Notes: a model not told the origin generated them from the letters alone. Positions 43,522-53,017 are shown, counted from the first letter of the stretch. The stretch: 64,000 nucleotides of DNA from Brumimicrobium aurantiacum (GCF_003402975.1 NZ_QURB01000006.1:1-64000), one strand, 5' to 3'. Translations and numbers: made by a program.

Positions 43522-44220
43522 ATGCAACACAAACCAAATGCTGTTTTTAATTGGAGTGGAGGAAAAGATTCTGCATTAGCTCTTCATAAAGTGCTTGAAG
43601 AAAATCAATTTGATGTCATTGCTTTACTGACAACTTTTAATGAAATTGATGAAAGTTCATCTGGTCATTCTGTTCCAATTTCATTTATAAAAAAGCAAGC
43701 AGAAAGTATTGGAATTCCCCTGTATCCTGTGATGATCGATAAATCTCCGGGAGATTATGAACGTAAAATGATGGAAGTAGTTAGGCATTTTAAAACAAAA
43801 GATGTTCAACATTTTATTTTCGGAGACTTGTATCTTGACGAAATCAAAACGTACAGAGAAAGTAAATTAAATCCACACGGAATTGAAGTGGTAGAACCAA
43901 TTTGGGGACAATCACCAGAAGAAACAATTCAAGCATTTTTAGCATCTGGTTTAAAAGCCAAGATTGTAACAATACAAGGAGATAAATTAGGAAAGTCTTT
44001 TGTAGGAAGAGATATTAATCAAACATTGATAGCGGATTTACCAAAAGAGGTTGATGTTTGCGGAGAGAATGGAGAATTTCATACTTTCGTTTATGATGGA
44101 CCAATTTTTCGAAAAAAAGTAGATTTCGAAATAGAAGAGGTTTATCAACTCACTTTTGATGTGAAAATGGAATCAGGAGAAGTGAATACATATAAATATT
44201 GGCAGGCCAGGTTTGTTTAG
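43522..44220 (+). CDS. diphthine-ammonia ligase family ATP-binding protein
   Basis: 232 residues. PP-loop SGGKDS (12-17), then FGDLYLDEIKTYRE and CGENGEFHTFVYDGP, all conserved in the ATP_bind_4/DUF71 family. In eukaryotes and archaea the family makes diphthamide. Bacteria lack diphthamide, so the bacterial members must do some other amidation or adenylation, perhaps linked to B12 salvage in some genomes. The substrate here is unknown. Confidence 0.88.
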   Translation: MQHKPNAVFNWSGGKDSALALHKVLEENQFDVIALLTTFNEIDESSSGHSVPISFIKKQAESIGIPLYPVMIDKSPGDYERKMMEVVRHFKTKDVQHFIFGDLYLDEIKTYRESKLNPHGIEVVEPIWGQSPEETIQAFLASGLKAKIVTIQGDKLGKSFVGRDINQTLIADLPKEVDVCGENGEFHTFVYDGPIFRKKVDFEIEEVYQLTFDVKMESGEVNTYKYWQARFV

Positions 44221-44342
44221 TATTGATCTGTAGGGAATATGTTGTATGATTTTCCATTTAAGGTGAATTAATGAGCTTACTAAGTTTTTTTTCTTAATTC
44301 TTAAAAACATCGAATATTACTTCTTGAAACCTTCAAATTTCC

Positions 44343-44350
44343 TATTTTTA
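44343..44350 (+). promoter_or_regulatory. lpxK -7-like element
   Basis: TATTTTTA, one base off TAnnTTTG, ending 5 bases before the lpxK ATG. If used, the mRNA would be nearly leaderless. Confidence 0.35.
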
Positions 44351-44355
44351 TCACA

Positions 44356-45396
44356 ATGTTTTTACTCCGCATAATTTTATTTCCATTTTCTTTAATTTAT
44401 GGCTTAATCATGGCTATTCGAAATTGGCTTTTTGATCGAAATATCAAGCCAGTAATGAAGGTTGATTCTGCTGTGATTTCAGTTGGAAATTTATCTGTAG
44501 GAGGGACAGGGAAAACTCCACACGTTGAATACTTATTGAGAAGCTTATCACAACAATTTAAAACTGCTGCTTTATCGAGAGGTTATGGAAGGAAATCCAA
44601 AGGATTTGTTGAAGTTTTGTCAAGCGCAGAGGTGACTCAAGTAGGGGATGAAGCCTTGAATTATGCTCAAAAATTTGATGGAAAAATCAATGTAGCAGTC
44701 TGTGAAAAACGCGTTGAAGGAGCACAACAATTATTGCAAAATCATCCAGAAACAGAGGTTGTAGTTCTCGACGATGCCTATCAACACCGATACATCCATA
44801 GAGATTGTAATATTTTACTGACAGAATACAACAAGCCTTTTTTTAGGGATTTTGTGTTGCCTGCTGGACGATTAAGAGAGTTTAGGTCAGGAAAAAAACG
44901 TGCTGATGTTGTAATTGTCACCAAATCTCCTCAGTCGCTTGAACAACGCCAAAAAGATAGCTTCATTAAAGGTTTAGGTATGCCGAATAGTGTTCCGGTT
45001 TTCTTTTCTGAAATTGCCTATGGGGCTATGATTTCCTTACAAACAAAGGCTGTTAAAAAGGCGTCAGAAGAAGTGTTGTTGGTCACTGGAATTGGAAATC
45101 CACAACCCTTAATTGAGCATTTAGAATTAACTTCAAAAGTGACGCATTTAAAGTTTGGAGATCACCACGATTACACAATTAAGGATATTGAGAAAATTCA
45201 CAAATTATTTGATACCTTTGTCTCTGCTGAAAAAATGATTGTAACCACAGAAAAAGATGCGGTGAGATTATTGAATTCAGCTTTGAAAACAAAACTTGCT
45301 GATTATCCTTGGTACTTCCAAGAAATGACAGTGAAGATAGATGATGAATCAAAATTATTAAAGAAAATATATAGCTATGTTAAATCAAATCAATGA
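44356..45396 (+). CDS. lpxK: tetraacyldisaccharide 4'-kinase
   Basis: 346 residues. N-terminal membrane-contact helix (1-22), Walker A in SVGNLSVGGTGKTPH (about 42-56), and LDDAYQHRYIHRD with catalytic Asp/His. LpxK phosphorylates the lipid A disaccharide at 4' at the inner membrane. Its end overlaps punA by 20 bases, so the two are translationally coupled although functionally unrelated, as in several Bacteroidota. Confidence 0.95.
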   Translation: MFLLRIILFPFSLIYGLIMAIRNWLFDRNIKPVMKVDSAVISVGNLSVGGTGKTPHVEYLLRSLSQQFKTAALSRGYGRKSKGFVEVLSSAEVTQVGDEALNYAQKFDGKINVAVCEKRVEGAQQLLQNHPETEVVVLDDAYQHRYIHRDCNILLTEYNKPFFRDFVLPAGRLREFRSGKKRADVVIVTKSPQSLEQRQKDSFIKGLGMPNSVPVFFSEIAYGAMISLQTKAVKKASEEVLLVTGIGNPQPLIEHLELTSKVTHLKFGDHHDYTIKDIEKIHKLFDTFVSAEKMIVTTEKDAVRLLNSALKTKLADYPWYFQEMTVKIDDESKLLKKIYSYVKSNQ

Positions 45397-46189
45397 AGCA
45401 GTAAAATATCTTCAATCTCAAACTGAAGTTAAACCACAAATTGGTGTAATACTAGGAACTGGATTAGGAGGATTGGTCGATGAAATAGAAATTACAAATA
45501 AGATTTCTTACGAAGACATTCCACATTTTCCTGTTTCAACAGTTGAGGGACATAGCGGACGATTGATTTTTGGTCAATTGGGAGGAAAGAATGTAATGGC
45601 CATGCAAGGTCGTTTTCATTTTTATGAAGGTTATACTTTACAACAATGTACATTCCCTGTTCGTGTCATGAAAGCATTGGGCATTGAGCGTTTGATGGTA
45701 AGTAATGCATCAGGAGGAGTAAATCCAGATTTCGAAATAGGAGAAATTATGTTGATTAACGACCACATTAATTTGTTCCCTGGGAATCCATTAATTGGAA
45801 AAAATCACGATGAGTTAGGACCTCGTTTTCCTGATATGAGTGATGCTTACGATGTTGAAATGATTGAATTGGCTGAGAAAATTGCTGGTGAATTGGATAT
45901 TCGTATTGCAAAAGGAGTTTATGCAGGATTAACTGGACCGACTTTGGAAACGCCAGCAGAATATAAGATGATTAATATTCTAGGTGCAGACGCAGTGGGA
46001 ATGTCAACAGTTCCTGAAATTATTGTGGCACGCCATATGGATATTCCTTGTTTTGCGGTTTCGATCGTAACAGACTTAGGTGTTGAGGGTAAAATTGTAA
46101 AAGTAACAGCCCAAGATGTAATTGATGTTGCAAAGCGTCAAGAGCCAAAAATGACAAAAATTATTAAAGAATTAATTGCTAGAGTTTAA
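45377..46189 (+). CDS. punA: purine-nucleoside phosphorylase, trimeric type
   Basis: 270 residues. Marks: GVILGTGLGGL, TVEGHSGRLIFG (phosphate site), VSNASGGVNPDFEIG, and GPTLETPAEYKMI for purine binding. It splits guanosine or inosine to base and ribose-1-phosphate for salvage. It overlaps lpxK and is followed by gatB after 18 bases. Confidence 0.94.
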   Translation: MLNQINEAVKYLQSQTEVKPQIGVILGTGLGGLVDEIEITNKISYEDIPHFPVSTVEGHSGRLIFGQLGGKNVMAMQGRFHFYEGYTLQQCTFPVRVMKALGIERLMVSNASGGVNPDFEIGEIMLINDHINLFPGNPLIGKNHDELGPRFPDMSDAYDVEMIELAEKIAGELDIRIAKGVYAGLTGPTLETPAEYKMINILGADAVGMSTVPEIIVARHMDIPCFAVSIVTDLGVEGKIVKVTAQDVIDVAKRQEPKMTKIIKELIARV

Positions 46190-46207
46190 ACACATTTTTT
46201 AGAAAAG

Positions 46208-47671
46208 ATGGTATCAGAGGAGGTAAAAGCAACGTATGAAGCGGTAATTGGGCTAGAGGTCCATGCCCAAATGTTAACAAAAACCAAAGCGTATTCAAGT
46301 GATGCAAATGAGTATGGTGCGCGACCAAATACAAATATTAGTGCAATTACATTGGGGCACCCAGGTACTTTGCCAAAAATGAATAAGAAAACGATTGAAT
46401 ATGCAATTAAACTTGGTTTAGCATTGAATTGTGAAATTGCAGAGAACCAGCATTTCGATCGTAAGAATTATTATTACCCTGATTTACCGAAAGGATATCA
46501 GATTACACAAGATAAAACGCCAATATGTGCAAATGGTTTTATCGACCTTAAAATGGAAGATGGTACGGTTAAGCACGTTGGAATCACGCGTATCCATATG
46601 GAGGAAGATACAGGGAAAAGTATTCACGATGTGGATGTTTATGATTCTCTTGTTGATTTAAATCGTGCAGGAACTCCTTTGTTGGAAATCGTAACAGAAC
46701 CAGATATGCGCAGTGGTGACGAAGCTTATGTTTACCTAACAGAAATTCGTCAATTGGTGCGTTACCTAGAAATTTGTGACGGTAACATGGAAGAAGGTAA
46801 CTTACGTTGTGATGCCAATGTTTCGGTGCGTAAGAAAGGTTCAAAAGAATTTGGTCGTAGAGTAGAGGTGAAAAACATGAACTCTATGCGAAATGTTCAA
46901 CGCGCCATTAATTTTGAAATTGATCGTCACATTGAAGCGATTGAAAATGGAGAAGAAATTGCACAAGAAACACGCTCTTTTGACGCCGTGAATTTAAGAA
47001 CAATTTCTATGCGTACGAAAGAAGATGCAAATGATTACCGTTTCTTCCCGGAGCCAGATTTACAACCTTTACATGTTTCGCAAGATCAGATTGATGCCAT
47101 AAGAGCTGAAATGCCAGTTTTACCTAAAGCACTTTTTGAAAAATACACGAAAGAATTAAAACTTTCAGAATATGATGCAAACAATATTATTTCAACAAAA
47201 CCATTTGCGGAGTACTTTGAAGAATTAATTAAATATACAAAAAACTATAAATCTGCTTCCAACTGGATGAACGGAGAAGTTCGTTCTTACCTTAACCAGC
47301 GTGGTGCGACGATCGAAGAATTTCCTATTCAACCAGGGAAATTAGCAGAATTGATAGAACTTATCGACAATGGACTTGTTTCAAACTCTGTAGCTGGTCA
47401 AAAGTTGTTTCCTGTTTTATTGGAGCAGCCAAATGAATCACCAAAGAAAATTGCTGAAGAGTTAAATTTAATTCAAGATAGTGATGAAGATTCAATTTCT
47501 GCGGTAATTAAAGAGGTAATAAAACAACACCCTGCCGAAGCTGAACGTTATAAAAACGGAGAGAAGCAATTGGTAGGATTCTTTATGGGTCAAGTAATGA
47601 AAGCATCAGGTGGAAAAGCCGACCCAAAATCAGCAAATAAACTGATGCGTCAACTTTTAGAAGAAAATTAG
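46208..47671 (+). CDS. gatB: Asp-tRNA(Asn)/Glu-tRNA(Gln) amidotransferase subunit B
   Basis: 487 residues. Family marks: EAVIGLEVHAQMLTKTKAYS, GHPGTLP, HFDRKNYYYPDLPKGYQ and CDANVSVR, with a C-terminal YqeY-like helical tail. With GatA and GatC it converts mischarged Glu-tRNA(Gln) or Asp-tRNA(Asn). gatA and gatC are elsewhere. A TlpA-like gene starts 2 bases after the stop. Confidence 0.96.
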   Translation: MVSEEVKATYEAVIGLEVHAQMLTKTKAYSSDANEYGARPNTNISAITLGHPGTLPKMNKKTIEYAIKLGLALNCEIAENQHFDRKNYYYPDLPKGYQITQDKTPICANGFIDLKMEDGTVKHVGITRIHMEEDTGKSIHDVDVYDSLVDLNRAGTPLLEIVTEPDMRSGDEAYVYLTEIRQLVRYLEICDGNMEEGNLRCDANVSVRKKGSKEFGRRVEVKNMNSMRNVQRAINFEIDRHIEAIENGEEIAQETRSFDAVNLRTISMRTKEDANDYRFFPEPDLQPLHVSQDQIDAIRAEMPVLPKALFEKYTKELKLSEYDANNIISTKPFAEYFEELIKYTKNYKSASNWMNGEVRSYLNQRGATIEEFPIQPGKLAELIELIDNGLVSNSVAGQKLFPVLLEQPNESPKKIAEELNLIQDSDEDSISAVIKEVIKQHPAEAERYKNGEKQLVGFFMGQVMKASGGKADPKSANKLMRQLLEEN

Positions 47672-47672
47672 T

Positions 47673-48917
47673 ATGATTAAAAAAAGTATTTATGTCCTTT
47701 TATTGAGTGCAAGCTTTATGGCATGTAGCTCAGAAGAAAATGAAGTGAAAACCAATGACGATTCGGCAGTTGAAACTTCAACCTCACAAGAAAATACATC
47801 AGGGAACTTAATGAAAGACCCTAATGAAGTACCAAATGTAACGATTAATGGAGTGTTGAAAAATGGAGCTAAAGCTACTTTAGTTCTAGAAGCCAATACT
47901 GACAGAGGTACAATTGTGATTAATAAAGTGACTACAGATGCTGATGGTAATTTTACTCTAAAAGGAGCTATCGAAGGAATGGGCTTGTATCAACTTCGTC
48001 TTGCTGAAAGATTGAAGGAAAATCAAGAACCTAAGGTTATTCCACTGACCTTAACTCCTGATGATGAGCTTTCGTTAACACTCAATTTCAATGATTTTAA
48101 TAGATCAGTTGAGTACAGTGGAACGGAATGGGCTGAGCCATTAAATGGGTATATGACTGAGATGAATAAGTATATCGATTGGCAAATGTCAATTGTAAAT
48201 CCACAGCAATACAAGCAAGAAGATTTGATGAAAATGGTGATGGAGAAAAAAGCACCAATGGATGCTTATATTGTTGAGGAAATTAAAAATGATCCAGATA
48301 ATCCAGCACATATTTTGTTGATGACCAACCTAATGCCAATGATGGGATACGATAATTATGATATTGAGAATCTTAAAATGTTGAAAGAGGTTCACAAGGC
48401 ATATGAAGAAAGTTATCCAGGACACCCAATGACAGCCAATATAGGAAGTCAGGTAGCACAATTGGAACAAGGGTATAAAGATTATAAGGACTTTAAGGAG
48501 AATAATATTGCTCCAGAAATTTCATTACCAAATCCTGAAGGAGAAACAATGAATCTTTCTGATTTAAGAGGAAAATATGTTTTGATTGATTTTTGGGCTT
48601 CATGGTGTGGACCTTGTCGCGTTGAGAATCCTAATGTGGTTAGACTTTACAATAAATACAAAGGAGATAAATTTGAAATTTTCAGCGTTTCTTTAGATAA
48701 AGACAAGGAGAAATGGAAAAAAGCAATTGATGCTGATGGCTTAATTTGGGATTATCACGTGAGTGAATTGACAGGTTGGGATACAGACTTAATTCAAAAA
48801 TATCAATTCAATGGTATACCTCATACTGTACTCATAGATCCTGATGGTAAAGTTATCGCAGAAAAACTAAGAGGTCCAGGTTTGGAAAGAAAATTGCAAG
48901 AATTATTCGGAAAATAA
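47673..48917 (+). CDS. TlpA-like thioredoxin lipoprotein with DUF4369-type domain
   Basis: 414 residues. Signal peptide ending in SFMACSS (lipobox), an Asp/Ser/Glu-rich linker, an N-terminal DUF4369-like beta domain (about 55-145), a helical middle, and a C-terminal TlpA/AhpC-TSA thioredoxin domain with WASWCGPCR. Likely a periplasmic, membrane-anchored reductase for cytochrome or cysteine maturation. Paralogous to the next gene, 13 bases downstream. Confidence 0.9.
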   Translation: MIKKSIYVLLLSASFMACSSEENEVKTNDDSAVETSTSQENTSGNLMKDPNEVPNVTINGVLKNGAKATLVLEANTDRGTIVINKVTTDADGNFTLKGAIEGMGLYQLRLAERLKENQEPKVIPLTLTPDDELSLTLNFNDFNRSVEYSGTEWAEPLNGYMTEMNKYIDWQMSIVNPQQYKQEDLMKMVMEKKAPMDAYIVEEIKNDPDNPAHILLMTNLMPMMGYDNYDIENLKMLKEVHKAYEESYPGHPMTANIGSQVAQLEQGYKDYKDFKENNIAPEISLPNPEGETMNLSDLRGKYVLIDFWASWCGPCRVENPNVVRLYNKYKGDKFEIFSVSLDKDKEKWKKAIDADGLIWDYHVSELTGWDTDLIQKYQFNGIPHTVLIDPDGKVIAEKLRGPGLERKLQELFGK

Positions 48918-48930
48918 ACAACACAATAAT

Positions 48931-50046
48931 ATGATACGTACATTCACATTACTGGTATTTACACTACTTACGACATTAGGATTTACACAAGAGAAAGAGA
49001 CGCTTTTATTGAAAGGTCAGATTTTTAATACAGAAAGTGATACCCTTAAATTGGTACAAAATGACGGAAAACAAAACACCGTTGTTGAACATATCTCTTT
49101 GGATGAAAAAGGCTTCTTTGAGAAATCTGTAGAACTTCCAAGTCATGATTTTTACGTTTTAAGCTTAGAGGATAACCAAGGAGTAAACTTTATTTACCAG
49201 GGGGAAGACACGTTGAAAATATATGGAGATGGTTCAAACTTACTGCAACACACAAATATTATAGGCTCGCCATCGAGTACAGCCTTGTTAGATTTTGTGC
49301 GTATCAACACAGCATATAAAGCTAAGCTTGATTCGGCTAATAAATATTTGCAGGCCAATAAATCTCAACAGAAACAAATTCAACAAGATTTTCAACCGGT
49401 TTACCAAGCCTTTATGGGGCAGAGAGAATTATTTATTCGTCAGAATGGAGATTCACCAGCACTGATAGGGGTAATTCCTTCCGTAAATACTGATCAAGAA
49501 TTCGAGTTGTATGAATCTATTGTAAAGCAATTGGGAAATAGTTTTGGAGAAAGTCCAACCATCAAAAGAATTCAAGCAGAATTTGAGGTGAACAAACAAA
49601 AGAGAATTAAAAACATGCCAATAGCTCCTGGAGATCAAGCTAAAGAAATTGCTTTACCTAATCCAGAAGGCGATACTTTAAGATTATCAGATTACAAAGG
49701 AAAAGTTGTTTTACTCGACTTTTGGGCTGCATGGTGTGGACCTTGTCGTCGTGAGAACCCAAATGTTGTGAAATTATATAAGCAATATAATGAGCAAGGA
49801 TTTGAAGTGTTTTCTGTTTCTTTAGATAAAGACATCGATAAATGGGAAGCAGCTATTGCCCAAGATAATCTAATTTGGGATGGTCACGTTTCTGATTTAC
49901 AAGGATGGAGATCATCAGCAGGAAAAGACTATAAAGTTTCTTCAATTCCATTTACAGTGCTCATTGACCGTGAAGGAAAGGTGATTGGTACAAACTTTAG
50001 AGGTGAGGCACTAGGAGAAAAGTTAAAAGAAATTTTTGAGAATTAA
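48931..50046 (+). CDS. TlpA-like secreted thioredoxin with DUF4369-type domain
   Basis: 371 residues with the same layout as the gene before it, but the signal peptide (MIRTFTLLVFTLLTTLGFTQ) lacks a lipobox, so the product should be soluble in the periplasm. The active site is WAAWCGPCR, and the C-terminal 130 residues closely match its neighbour (PEGDTLRLSDYKGK against PEGETMNLSDLRGK). A tandem duplication that produced one anchored and one soluble enzyme. Confidence 0.9.
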   Translation: MIRTFTLLVFTLLTTLGFTQEKETLLLKGQIFNTESDTLKLVQNDGKQNTVVEHISLDEKGFFEKSVELPSHDFYVLSLEDNQGVNFIYQGEDTLKIYGDGSNLLQHTNIIGSPSSTALLDFVRINTAYKAKLDSANKYLQANKSQQKQIQQDFQPVYQAFMGQRELFIRQNGDSPALIGVIPSVNTDQEFELYESIVKQLGNSFGESPTIKRIQAEFEVNKQKRIKNMPIAPGDQAKEIALPNPEGDTLRLSDYKGKVVLLDFWAAWCGPCRRENPNVVKLYKQYNEQGFEVFSVSLDKDIDKWEAAIAQDNLIWDGHVSDLQGWRSSAGKDYKVSSIPFTVLIDREGKVIGTNFRGEALGEKLKEIFEN

Positions 50047-50057
50047 GTCATCTAAGC

Positions 50058-50840
50058 ATGCCAACATCGGGTAAAAAAATATACTTCGCCTCAGATTTTC
50101 ATTTGGGTGTTCCAACATACGAAGCTAGTCTGAAAAGAGAGAAATTGATTGTTCGATGGCTCGATGAGGTAAGCAAAGACGCGGAAGCTATATATCTTGT
50201 AGGAGATATTTTTGATTTCTGGTTTGAATATAAGCATGCTGTTCCAAAAGGATTTGTTCGCTTGCAAGGAAAAATCGCAGAACTTACCGATAATGGAATA
50301 GAGGTTCATTTTTTTACAGGAAATCACGACATGTGGATGTTTGGTTACCATGAAAAAGAATTGGGAATTAAAATGCATCGCGAACCTATTTCATTTGAAG
50401 CACAAGGAAAGAAAATTTATATTGGTCATGGGGATGGATTAGGTCCAGGAGATCATGGATATAAATTTATCAAGAAAGTTTTCGCGAATAAATTCTTTCA
50501 ATGGTGTTTTGCACGTTTACATCCAAACTTTGGAATTGGAGTCGCTGATTATTTTTCACGTTCAAGTAGGGCAAAAGCAGGAGACTCTGATGAGAAATTC
50601 CTTGGTGAAGAAAACGAATGGCTTGCAATTTACGCCAAAGAAATTCTAGAAAAAGAACATTACGACTATTTTATATTTGGTCACAGACACTTACCTATCG
50701 CGATGGAGGTTGGTGAAAAAAGCAAGTATTACAATTTAGGAGATTGGTTAAAATACTATACTTACGGTGTTTTGGAAAATGGAGCGTTTCATTTGAAAAT
50801 TTATCCCGGGAATGAAAGGTATAAAATGAAAAATGAATAA
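50058..50840 (+). CDS. lpxH: UDP-2,3-diacylglucosamine diphosphatase
   Basis: 260 residues. Calcineurin-like metallophosphoesterase: FASDFHLG, GDIFDFWFEY, FTGNHDMW, GHGDGLGPGD and FGHRHLP supply the two-metal site. LpxH hydrolyses UDP-diacyl-GlcN to lipid X, the LpxB substrate. It lies 11 bases after the second TlpA-like gene, ending a run that started with lpxK. Confidence 0.92.
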   Translation: MPTSGKKIYFASDFHLGVPTYEASLKREKLIVRWLDEVSKDAEAIYLVGDIFDFWFEYKHAVPKGFVRLQGKIAELTDNGIEVHFFTGNHDMWMFGYHEKELGIKMHREPISFEAQGKKIYIGHGDGLGPGDHGYKFIKKVFANKFFQWCFARLHPNFGIGVADYFSRSSRAKAGDSDEKFLGEENEWLAIYAKEILEKEHYDYFIFGHRHLPIAMEVGEKSKYYNLGDWLKYYTYGVLENGAFHLKIYPGNERYKMKNE

Positions 50841-50888
50841 TGTAAAATTAAAAACGGTGTTAACGCAATTTTTAATTTTACATTCATT
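50832..50888. terminator. long bidirectional hairpin after lpxH
   Basis: About 20 bp of near-perfect pairing (arm starting AATGAATAATGTAAAATT, which includes the lpxH stop) with a loop of about 14 bases. It is almost pure A/T apart from the loop. It probably ends transcription from both sides. Confidence 0.7.
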
Positions 50889-50926
50889 ATAAAAACCAAA
50901 AAGATCAACCCTTTTTAGGGAAGTAA

Positions 50927-50970
50927 ACTATTCGTAATTGACTATTTCGTAATTAACTATTCCGTATTTG
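50927..50970. repeat. three tandem 14-15 bp repeats
   Basis: ACTATTCGTAATTG, ACTATTTCGTAATTA and ACTATTCCGTATTTG follow one another directly, just downstream of the exonuclease gene stop on the minus strand. Confidence 0.85.
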
Positions 50971-50974
50971 ATTC

Positions 50975-52345
50975 TTAAAATTTCCGAATCTCAATTCCTT
51001 TACCAATCCTTACCATGCGACTGATGATCATTCGAATGTCTCTGTCTTCCGGATAGTGGTCAATGCATTCCTTCCAATTTTTAATACTTCCATCATCATT
51101 TTGTTTTGATAAATAGCCAAATCCAATGAAGGTTCCTTTTTCTATGAGGATTAATCCCAATTCCATTTGATTTCTTCCGCGATCTACAATGAAAAAGTTA
51201 TCCAATTCGAAATTCATTCTATTCAATAATTCTTCGACTCGAAGATTGTATTCGGCTGGACTTTCTTCTCCAATACACGCCCCTTTACATTCTTTCGTGT
51301 GGTATTGAAAACATGCTGTTTTTGTAGGGTAAAGACCAACAAGCTTTTTACATAATTGATGATTGATAACAGCATTCTCTAGAAAATTGACACCTTCTTT
51401 TTTATTGAAAAAAGTTGTGATTGGCGGTGTATTTCTATTTTTAATTAAATCTAAATGCAAATTGATATAAGCATTTCCATCCTCAAAAGTAAATAATCCA
51501 TAAGGGAACTTATCCTTTCTCAATTGACGGTTGAAGGGTGGTTTGTATTTTTTTATAAGGTTTGATTCATGAATAAGGGCAATTGTTTCAGAACCTGTTA
51601 ATTCATATTCAACACGTACAATTTCTTTAGACATGTTGATGGCCTTTTTAGATTTTGTGTTTTTTAAATGTTGTTGAACCCGACTCCGAATGTTCTTACT
51701 TTTTCCAATGTAGATTAACTTATTGTGTTCGTCATAAAAACGATAAATTCCGATGTCTTTGGGTAAATCTTCAATTACATGGTAATCTAGTCCAGGATGC
51801 AAGTGTTTTGGAATTAAATCAGACTGAATGTTTGTCTCTAATTTATTATTATCCGTTTCTACCAATAAATGAAAGAGTTCCACTGTAGCCAAAGCATCGC
51901 CACGCGCTCGGTGTCTTCCCACCAAACTAATCCCTAACTCGTTTGTAAGTTTCCCCAAACTGTAGGAGGCATGCCCAGGAATAATTTGACGAGAAGATTT
52001 AACGGTACATAAATATTCCTTTCTGAATTCGTAGCCTAATGAGCGGTATTCACTGCGTAAAACATTGTAATCAAATCCAACGTTGTGTGCCACAAAAATA
52101 GCGTCACCAATAAATTCAATAATTTCCTTCGCGATTTCATAAAACTTAGGCGCTGAATCCACCATTTCATCATTAATTCCGGTAAGCTGAGAAATGAAGT
52201 AGGGAATAGGTCTTTCAGGATTTACAAGAGAAGTAAATTCATCAATAATCTCATAACCGTCTGTTAGGAAAATGGAGATTTCTGTAATTTTAGAATTCTT
52301 GATACTTCCTCCCGTTGTTTCTAAATCTGTAATTGCATAAAGCAT
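50975..52345 (-). CDS. DnaQ-like exonuclease fused to GIY-YIG nuclease
   Basis: 456 residues. DEDD exonuclease domain 1-165: Asp7 and Glu9 (DLETTG), His87/Asp92 region (HNVGFDYNVL), and His145/Asp150 (HRARGDA). GIY-YIG domain about 197-275: GIYRFYD, YIGKSKNIRSR with Arg220, and Glu260. Then a UvrC-like Cys cluster (Cys345, Cys353, Cys357). The UvrBC-interaction and RNase H-like halves of UvrC are absent. The fusion exists in other bacteria but its role is unclear; a Cho-like 3' incision followed by 3' trimming is a reasonable guess. It stands alone, possibly leaderless. Confidence 0.9.
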   Translation of the reverse strand: MLYAITDLETTGGSIKNSKITEISIFLTDGYEIIDEFTSLVNPERPIPYFISQLTGINDEMVDSAPKFYEIAKEIIEFIGDAIFVAHNVGFDYNVLRSEYRSLGYEFRKEYLCTVKSSRQIIPGHASYSLGKLTNELGISLVGRHRARGDALATVELFHLLVETDNNKLETNIQSDLIPKHLHPGLDYHVIEDLPKDIGIYRFYDEHNKLIYIGKSKNIRSRVQQHLKNTKSKKAINMSKEIVRVEYELTGSETIALIHESNLIKKYKPPFNRQLRKDKFPYGLFTFEDGNAYINLHLDLIKNRNTPPITTFFNKKEGVNFLENAVINHQLCKKLVGLYPTKTACFQYHTKECKGACIGEESPAEYNLRVEELLNRMNFELDNFFIVDRGRNQMELGLILIEKGTFIGFGYLSKQNDDGSIKNWKECIDHYPEDRDIRMIISRMVRIGKGIEIRKF

Positions 52346-52349
52346 TTTG

Positions 52350-52357
52350 CAAAAGTA
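52350..52357 (-). promoter_or_regulatory. -7 element of the exonuclease/GIY-YIG gene
   Basis: On the minus strand it reads TACTTTTG, an exact match, only 4 bases before the ATG. It predicts a leaderless transcript. Confidence 0.5.
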
Positions 52358-52468
52358 CGGAAATTGAAAGAAAGCATTGAAATGGAATTCATTAAAATGT
52401 AATTATAGTTGACAAGAAATAAAAAACCTTCAAATATGATTCTTTAAATGGTAATTTTTAAAACTTAA

Positions 52469-53017
52469 TTAATTCATTGTAGCTTGATGCCAAATTGTTT
52501 CTGTCTTATCTAACTTTCTTCCCTCTTCAAAACCGAGGAATTGATCATTACCGTGTTTTTCTGACCAAAAACCATGAAGGATTTCGTTATTTAAAAGTTT
52601 ATAAACGACAACGCCTTTGAAAAGTTCTCCTTTAAATTCAGCTTCTCCTTCATAAAAGAAGTTGACAACGAGTGTGTCACCATGATAAAACCCACTTCCT
52701 TTTTGTATTTGTTCGCCATTGATCACCCATTCTGCATGTACTCTTATATCACTTATTTTAGCAATATGTAAGAATCCAAAATATCGACCATGTTCTTCAT
52801 CTTGATTAAACCCAATAATGTTGTAAGAGCCTTCAAAATCTGAGATGATTTTAGAAGTATTGTTTGTTTTAAATTTGAATTGATCAACTATTGCTTCTCT
52901 TTTTAGTATTTCCTTTTGAATAGTTTGAATTTCCTCATTAGAGAAACGGTCTGTGTTATGTAATGCCTTTTTAGAATTTTCAAACCATTGAGCGATTTCT
53001 ATTTTTAAATTTGACAT
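52469..53017 (-). CDS. hypothetical protein
   Basis: 182 residues with no signal peptide. The N-terminal 60 residues are helical; the rest is beta-rich with repeated Gly-Phe segments (RYFGFLHIAKI, GSGFYHGDTLVVNFFYEG, LHGFWSEKHGNDQFLGFEEG) that suggest a lipocalin-like or AsmA-like barrel. Not recognised. It is flanked by an exonuclease gene and a lipoprotein gene with gaps over 95 bases, so probably a separate unit. Confidence 0.6.
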   Translation of the reverse strand: MSNLKIEIAQWFENSKKALHNTDRFSNEEIQTIQKEILKREAIVDQFKFKTNNTSKIISDFEGSYNIIGFNQDEEHGRYFGFLHIAKISDIRVHAEWVINGEQIQKGSGFYHGDTLVVNFFYEGEAEFKGELFKGVVVYKLLNNEILHGFWSEKHGNDQFLGFEEGRKLDKTETIWHQATMN

